Below, piece by piece: positions 57,291 to 64,000 of a DNA stretch of 64,000 nt. The stretch comes from Albugo candida (lineage: Eukaryota; Oomycota; Peronosporomycetes; Albuginales; Albuginaceae), in assembly GCA_905220665.1 (NCBI GenBank), contig CAJNAR010000015.1, forward strand, positions 248,001 to 312,000, given 5' to 3'. The stretch's first letter is position 1, and every line of letters starts with the position of its first letter. The notes under the pieces are model-generated. The model was not told the DNA's origin. It worked only from the letters and a program-made list of their open reading frames with translations, and made no database searches. A program made the position numbers and the translations under genes.

Positions 57291-59306
57291 GCTCAGTTGA
57301 AGGTGTCTATATTACTAGAATTAGACTAACTGACTTCTCTAGTTGCCTAGGCTATTTTGAAGAACATATATACATATGGAAACGTTTCGCAATATACCTG
57401 TGAGAGATGATAATATGTCCCTCGTTGCTAGTCCTGCAGTGCGGTAGCATCCACCACTACTGTCCGAGAGTGTATCCATCGTGTAACGGATAAATGTTGA
57501 AAGTTGTAGAAAGTTGTGAAAAAAGTGGTCCAAAACTACCGTGTGCTGTAAACGAGTCCAAAAGTACCGTGAGTTGTAAAATGGTTCAAAGTACCGTGTT
57601 GTGCGAATTGGTGTGCGCCACATTACGGTGCGCATAACCAGCCAACTAGGACTAGAATCTGAGTTGCACTTGCCGTTCCACTCGCCTGTGCCGTACCCGC
57701 AGCAATGATCTTCGACTTCTGAAAAATCCACCAAATGATCCTTGCGTTGCGAGTTGATCCAGTACCTTTGCAAGCCGAATGCGTTCCTCGTGGTCGTAAC
57801 ACTGTCTTCGAAGTACCGAACGTGCGCACTAAACGTGGTGTAAATGACGGAAAGTGCTGGAACTGTCGGAGTTGGTGATCTCTGATCGAACAAACGACGA
57901 TTTCGATCTGTCCAGACGAAATGCAGTGTCACCGCTTGCAATGCAAGCCATAAATCTGAGATAATGTCGAGATAGTCTTTCCAATCCGACCGTAGGGCTG
58001 GTACGATTGCACATGCAATATGCGTCCAACGTGGTCGAGAGGAGAAAAACTGGTCCCAACTAGGGAGTAACTCCCTCCATAACTGTGCCGTGTGATCGCA
58101 CTCTAGAAAGAGATGTTAATCGGATTCCACTGCCCCACACGAAGGCTGCGTGCACAATATAATGTCGGGCTGAATATCCTTCAAGAACCAGAAACGAGAT
58201 CGAACTGGCAACATTTGGAAGGCTAGACGAAAATTTGAATCCTCGAAAATTGGTAATACACGTTTTCGAAGATGCCGTGACGTAGCCATAAAAGTTCGAA
58301 CTCGTTCTGAATCCAGTGCGTCCGATCTCTCCCGTGTTGACCAATGTGTCGACATCGGATGACTCTTGGTTGGTTCGGGAGGTTTCCAAACGATTCGTGA
58401 GAGCTGTGAGCGTTATATAGATGGAAAATAATGTTTCCTTTCCGTGCTTTTTACTCCCACATAAAATGATCTGCCACTTGTGGTTGGTATAATCGATGTG
58501 ATGATACCAATCGTCGAGTGGATACGCTGGAGAATCTGAGTGACTTCATGGTAAAGTCGACCCAGAAACTTTTCTTTAGACATATCCGATGTGTTCAGCT
58601 CTTCGTCGTTGTAATACATGTCGACAAAATCTTCCTTCGTTGGCCATGTGTCGCTTTCACGAAAAAAAGTCTTGCAAACTTCGAACGTCGAAAAGTGTAG
58701 CAAACATTTTTCGAAATGTTCGATGTGGTTCGCCCACCATGCCAAGATTGTACCAAACGTTCTGCGTACTCGGATGACGAGTAGCAGCTTCGTAATGTAA
58801 CTTTTGGTCGCAGTGAAACCACATCGGTTGTTCCATGTAGTACTGACGGCGTTGTGAAACATTTAAATCGGATATTGAAATGCTCCAATCCATCCGATGC
58901 CACATTCTAAATGCTTGTTTCCACCATGACGATATGCTCTCCCATTGAACCATTTTCCCATGTCGATTTGGTGCGATGGTGAATATATCCATCGGCTTGT
59001 GTGGTCCAAAGGAAGGTTGGATAAGTTGTAATAATTCCGTCGAAGCAGTTGTCCAATTCGCAGGAATAATTGTCGACCCATGGGATGAAAACTGCTGCAA
59101 TTTTTTTTGCGTTGTAACTTCATTCGTCTCACCAAAAAACGAACTTGTAGTCCCCCATCTTCTCGGCGCAGACATAGAAACTCCTTGCTGATTAGGTGAA
59201 CGTGTTACGAATCTTTTTTTGTTTCCAGTAGCGACGGTCGTGCTATTGATTCATATGCCTTCGTCATGGTGTGAAGTAGATTTCCTAATGGTTCGATCGT
59301 CATCAG
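57291..59306 (-). mobile_element. LINE copy D (5'-truncated)
   Basis: The minus-strand counterpart of copy B: same abrupt start (CTGATGACGATCG fused to the 3' end of copy E), same internal deletion, same C-terminal remnant. Nearly identical to B from 59,300 down to about 58,305, then diverged. The block around 57,829-58,059 instead resembles copy A (47,467-47,697). The 3' end has ACACCTTCAACTGAGCTAGACAGGCC and joins the 5' UTR of copy C. Confidence 0.85.
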
Positions 59307-60470
59307 TTGAAGGTGTCTATATTACTAGAATTAGACTAACTGACTTCTCTAGTTGCCTAGGCTATCTTAAATAGCATATATACACATATAAAAAACGTTT
59401 TGTGAAATACCTGTGAGAGATGGTAAGATGTCGTCTCGCTGATAATCTCGTATCGCAGTAGCCTCAGCACCCTTAATACGAGACTGTGTCCTGCTTGTAA
59501 ATGCTGTAAGGTTGTAAAGTTGTAAAATTGTAAAGATGTAAAAATGGTCCAAAAGTACCGTGTTGTGCCATTTGGTGTGCGCCACACCACTGTGAGCATA
59601 ACCAGCCAACTAGGACTAGGATCCGAGTTGCACTTGCCTTCCCACTCGCCTGTGCCGGACCCGTAGCAATGATCTTCGACTTCTGAAAAATCTACCAAAT
59701 GATCCTTGCGTTGAGAGTTGCTCCAGCTCATGTGCAAGCCGAATGCGTTCCTCTTGGTCGTAACACTGTCTTCGAAAGTACCGAACGTGCGCACTAAACG
59801 TGGTGTAAATGACGGAAAGTGCTGGAACTGTCGGAGTTGGTGATCTCTGATCGAACAAACGACGATTCCGATCTGTCCAGACGAAGTGCAGTGTCACCGC
59901 TTGCAATGCAAGCCATAAATCTGAGATAATGTCGAGATAGTCTTTCCAATCCGACCGTAGGGCTGGTACGATTGCACATGCAATATGCGTCCAACGTGGT
60001 CGAGAGGAGAAAAACTGGTCCCAACTAGGGAGTAACTCCCTCCATAACTGTGCCGTGTGATCGCACTATAGAAAGAGATGTTAATCGGATTCCACTGCCC
60101 CACACGAAGGCTGCGTGCACAATATAATGTCGGGCTGAATATCCTTCAAGAACCAGAAACGAGATTGAACGGGCAACATTCGAAAGCCTACACGAAACTG
60201 TAGATCTTCGTAAATAGGTAATACCCGTTTTCGAAGATGCCTTGATGCAGCCATAAATGTTTCCACTCGTTCTGAATCCAGTGCGTCCGATCTCTCCCGT
60301 GATGACCAATGTGTCGACGTCGGATGGCTCTTGGCTGGTTCGGGAGGTTTCCAGACGATTCGTGAGAGTTGTGAGCGTGAAATAGATGGAAGTAGTGTTT
60401 CCTTTCCTTGCTTTTTACTCCCACATAAAATGAACTGCCACTTGTGGTTGGTGTAATCCAAGTGATGAGA
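58305..60470 (-). repeat. right arm of large inverted repeat (E-D junction)
   Basis: Reverse-complement counterpart of 47,020-49,185, including the same fusion point between a LINE 3' end and a truncated second copy. It differs from the left arm by only scattered bases. Confidence 0.85.
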
Positions 60471-61085
60471 CCAATCGTCGAGTGGATACGCTGGAGAATC
60501 TGAGTGACTTCATTGTAAAGTCGACTCAGCAACTTTTCTATAGCCATATCCGATGTGTTCAGCTCTTCGTCATTGTAATACATGTCGACGAAATCTTTCT
60601 TCGTTGGCCATGTGTCACCTTCCCGAAAAGTCTTGCAGACTTCGAATCTCGAAAAGCGTAGCGAATGTTTTTCGAAATGTTCGATGTGGTTCATCCACCA
60701 TGCCAAGATTGTACCAAACGTTTTGCGTACTCGGATTACAAGTAGCAGCTTTGTAATGTAACTTTTGGTCGCAGTGAAACCACATCGGTTGTTCCATGTA
60801 GTACTGACGGCGTTGTGAAACATTTAAGTCTGATATTGAAATGCTCCAATCCACCTGATGCCACATTTTAAATGCGTGTTTCCAGCATGAAGATGTGCTT
60901 TCCCAGTGAACTATTTTTCCATGTCGATGTGGTGTGATGGTGAATATATCTATCGGCTTGTGTGGTCCAAAGAAAGGTTGGATAAGTTGTAATAATTCCG
61001 TCGAAGTAGTTGTCCAATTCGCAGGAATAATTGTTGACGCATCGGATGCGAACTGCTGAAGTAATTGAATACGTTGTAGCTTTAG

Positions 61086-61862
61086 TCATCCCACCAAAAA
61101 AGGAACTTGTAGTCCACCATCTTGTCGGCGAAGATATAAAAACTCTTTGCTGAGTAGGTGAACATGTTTTGAATCTTTTTTGTGTTTCCGACCAAGCACA
61201 AAGCGATTTAACATCGATTGCCACTGTCGAATTGTCGCTGCTGGTATGTCTACGTGCATCGTGTAATGCCACAAACGTGATAAAATCATCGTCTGCGCAA
61301 CCAATAGTCGACCACGAACAGTTCTTGCTGTTCGAAACCATACACCAAACCCATCGTAAAAACGCTTGTCGAGAGTTGAAATAACCATCGAGTGAGTTGG
61401 TTTCTGGCCGAACGGAATACCCAAATACTTGACCGAATCCTCCGGACCCATTATGGTCAAATTGGGAATACGTGGACATGGCTTGGTCCGATTCAACGAG
61501 AGCAAGGATGATTTACTCAAGTTGAGTTTCGCACCCGATCCATCGCAATAGACTTGGACGAGTTCAAGTTGCGTCAAAACACCATTTGGTGTCTCTGAAA
61601 GCAATGTCGAATCGTCCGCAAAAAATAATCCAGTTGCGACAGTCGTGTCATCAATCCAAATGCCATGTTCTTCATGTTGTCGAAGTAAATTTCCCAAAGG
61701 TTCGATCGTCATCAGAAAAAGTAATGCTGAGAGAGGATCACCTTGTTTTACTCCACGTTGTGGTGTAATGGACGGTGTGATATTTCCATTAATCATCAAC
61801 TGCGCCTTTGTGTTATTGTACAAAAGACGAACCCAATCGATAAAAAAATTTCCAACGCCCAT
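61086..61862 (-). pseudogene. LINE copy E reverse transcriptase core
   Basis: Open 258-codon frame covering the RT palm: RGVKQGDPLSALLFLMTIEP (motif B region), GLFFADDSTLL (catalytic motif C as FADD), LNLSKSSLLSL and the thumb. Motif A (DFEKAYDRVNW) lies upstream, separated by a TAA at about 61,868, so the enzyme cannot be made whole. A and C share that stop. Confidence 0.85.
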
Positions 61863-63021
61863 TTTTTATAAAACGCGAAACATGTACGTCCAATTGACTC
61901 GATCATATGCTTTCTCAAAGTCGAGAAAAGTCGCATAAGCCTCCTCTCCACGATGAGTGACCAAGTCTTGATGTCGGTGAGATGTCGAATATGGTGATGC
62001 ATTGACCTTCCGCGCACAAATGCTTTTTGATCTTGATGGATCAATTTTGGCAAAAAACGTTGCAATCGATACGCCAACACTTTTGAAAGTACTTTAACAT
62101 GGACGCAAAGCAGTGCGATCGGTCGATAATTGTCAGGATCACCTCGTGATCATTTCTTGTATAAAAGTGTGATTGCTGAGTGACGTTGTGATCGAAGTCA
62201 AATTCCTCTTCTCAGCTGATATTCGAACACGATCTTCAGACACTCTCCAAACGTTTCCGGATCAAGCTGATAAAATGCAGCTGGTAGTCCATCCATACCT
62301 GGAGAAGAACTACTCCGCATGTGCTTGATCGCTTCCGCCATCTCGGTCGTGCTTAAGGGAGTTGAGAGACGGTCTTGTTCTGTTGAGGCAAGTGAAACTT
62401 GAATCGAATCGAGTAACTTTTTTTGCTTTCTTTCACTTGAAACATTTGAGTCGGTCTCAGAGCTATAAAGAGAGCCCATGACACCACCCCAATGATCTTT
62501 GAATTCGTCAATAATCTCCCTCGGGTTCGATGTCACGGTACCACATTTTTTTGTAACATTTTCGATCGGCACGCGACGACAAGAACTATCCGGAAGGCGA
62601 AAAAATGCTTGGAAGAGTTCTCCATATGCTTCACGAGATGGTCGAAGCTTTCATCCTGGTTGTATTTCGCGTTGTTTTCGACTGAAATTTTAAATTGTTG
62701 GAGACTCGATTCGTAAAAATACCGTGACTCATTGGTGTCGTGGATGCGATATCGAGCTGCTGCGACTTCCAAAACACGCTGGCTAGACTCAACATCACGT
62801 CGGCTATCTTGTGCAACCTTTTTTTCGATTCCTTGAAGCTGTTTCTTGATTTTCGTCTTCCAACTTTCCCACATTTTACCGAGAGTCGAAGTTGTCCGTA
62901 ACTGTTCGAGCACCAAAATCGCTTCCAATTTTGATTGCTTCGACAACTTTAGGATATTCAAATAGTCGTAATGAACTTTTCCAATATCCTCGACCCGGAG
63001 ATTGAGTTAGATTTGCAAAAG

Positions 63022-63846
63022 TTACTTTTTGGGCAGATGATCTCCCGCATGTCGTGGACGAAAATACTCAGAGTTTTTGTATACCATATTTAAGAGCTCT
63101 TCCGACATGCAGATATAATCTAGTTGATTCTTGCGCGGTAATGGTCCTGTGAAAACTTTTTTAGTCGGATGTTGGATTCGCCAAGCGTCTACCACACCCA
63201 ACTGTGAAAGCCATTCCAAAAACGCTAATCGACTTGGTTCGTGTCCAATTGTTCCACTCGAAGCATCGATAGCTGGATCGAGTGGTGTGTTGAAATCACC
63301 AAATACGATATGTGTTGCGGTCGATTCGAAAGTGTTGGAAAGCAATAACTCATAAAAACCCACTCGTTCATCGGCCTTGACCGGTGCATATACATTTTGA
63401 ATATACACCGGTGCATCGTGAATGGTGAGACGCAAAACCAAACAACGATTTCAAATGCTTCGTTCGGTGAGTTCTTCAGCTGTTGAGTAGCCGGGAAAGT
63501 CTGAACGAAGGATTGTCATGACGCCGCCACTGCGGTTTTGAGTCGGATGGAGAAAAGCACTGTTGTGGTCATTGACAAACATTTTGTGCTGCATTTTCGA
63601 GGATAATAAAAACTGAAAGGAGTCCAGTTGGTTGCGATCGTGAAACTTGGTTTCTTGAACACAACAAACGGAGTGTTGTGATAGGATGTGGTCGATAAAA
63701 ATATGTACATTTTTATGAATTCCATTTACATTCACCTTGAGTGCTGAGATATTGCTCCACGTTATGTCCATTTTATGAATTCCATTTACATTCACCGAGA
63801 GTGCTGAGATATTGCTCCACGTTATGTACATTTTTATGAATTCCAT
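63022..63846 (-). pseudogene. LINE copy E endonuclease domain
   Basis: Exonuclease-endonuclease-phosphatase type domain of ORF2, which nicks target DNA in live LINEs. Motifs: SALSVNVNGIHK (start strand, repeated), CVQETKF with the metal-binding Glu, NRSGGV, VYIQNVYAP, and GDFNTPLD with catalytic Asp/Asn. The final motif is AGDH where SDH is usual. It is interrupted by one stop at about 63,451 between two open frames of 131 and 139 codons. Confidence 0.8.
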
Positions 63847-63884
63847 TTACATTCACCGTGAGTGCTGAGATATTGCTCCACGTT
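63717..63884 (-). repeat. three-copy 60-bp tandem repeat at the LINE E ORF2 start
   Basis: Units start at 63717, 63777 and 63838 (periods 60 and 61 bp, last unit partial). Each holds GAATTCCATTTACATTCACC and ATATTGCTCCACGTT. On the minus strand each encodes the first endonuclease strand (SALxVNVNGIHK). Copies A and C have a single unit. The one-base difference lies in an A run, so the third unit is out of frame. Confidence 0.85.
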
Positions 63885-64000
63885 GAAGTAATCGAGGTAC
63901 CCTTAGCATTTAGGCTGAAGTGGACCAGAAATCAACCTCGTTTCACCATCTTGTTGTGAGAGGTGAAGTGTTGTATGTTCCTCTGGAAAAAAGCTGAGAT

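Larger units (their letters stand above)
59303..64000 (-). mobile_element. LINE copy E (runs off the window)
   Basis: Minus-strand copy containing the end of ORF1 (from the right edge to about 63,905), endonuclease, RT, C-terminal domain and complete 3' UTR. Its endonuclease keeps features lost in A and C: GDFN, and CAG where they have TAG (62,839). It has its own stop, TGA at about 63,451. RT block 61,010-62,220 is nearly identical to A and C. The 60,500-60,980 block differs from A by scattered substitutions, and 60,470 downward is again nearly identical to A. Confidence 0.88.

Noticed and set aside
1..64000. CRISPR arrays, bacterial operons or phage genes
   Set aside because: None visible; spliceosomal introns, LINE/copia elements and the gene content show a eukaryotic nuclear window.

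Overview
The window is nuclear DNA of a filamentous protist, most probably an oomycete. The evidence is very short GT..AG introns (52-56 bp), an ER-stress type eIF2alpha kinase and oomycete-style ion channels. There is also an inserted block of mitochondrial DNA that encodes nad11 in the standard genetic code, which fits stramenopile mitochondria. Short introns and general style suggest Albugo or a relative, but I cannot prove the genus from sequence alone.

Layout. 1-20,643 holds five host genes. They are a giant tandem ion channel with cyclic-nucleotide-binding-type domains (minus strand, running off the left edge), a small PH-domain protein (minus), a TspO/MBR-like membrane protein (minus), a WD40 protein that is the U5 snRNP 40 kDa subunit (plus, three exons), and a PERK-like transmembrane kinase (minus). 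The last two converge with only 49 bp between stop codons. Stretches of 2-5 kb without a convincing gene separate the others. 20,644-26,339 is a gene desert. 26,340-31,241 is a decayed Ty1/copia retrotransposon with both LTRs, primer-binding site and polypurine tract. It abuts the 3' remnant of a second copia element (about 31,300-31,582).

34,988-39,497 is an AT-rich mitochondrial DNA insert: a nad7 scrap joined in inverted orientation to a truncated nad4L, then intact nad1 and nad11, then cob lacking its start. It is either a young nuclear mitochondrial insertion or an assembly join.

41,991-64,000 is a cluster of five non-LTR (LINE) retrotransposon copies of one family. Copies A and B lie head to tail on the plus strand; E, D and C lie head to tail on the minus strand. 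The A-B junction and the E-D junction are the same, so the cluster is a large inverted duplication. A tRNA-derived SINE bounded by an 18-bp direct repeat sits near its centre. All three copies that contain the RT 5' region carry the same disabling lesions, while other blocks of the same copies differ. This implies DNA-level duplication or gene conversion of an already dead element rather than independent retrotransposition. Copy C keeps an 825-residue ORF1.

The host genes do not form a pathway; oomycete genes are normally transcribed individually. The most unusual host gene is the channel: three complete channel-plus-CNBD units on one polypeptide, each with a different selectivity filter.
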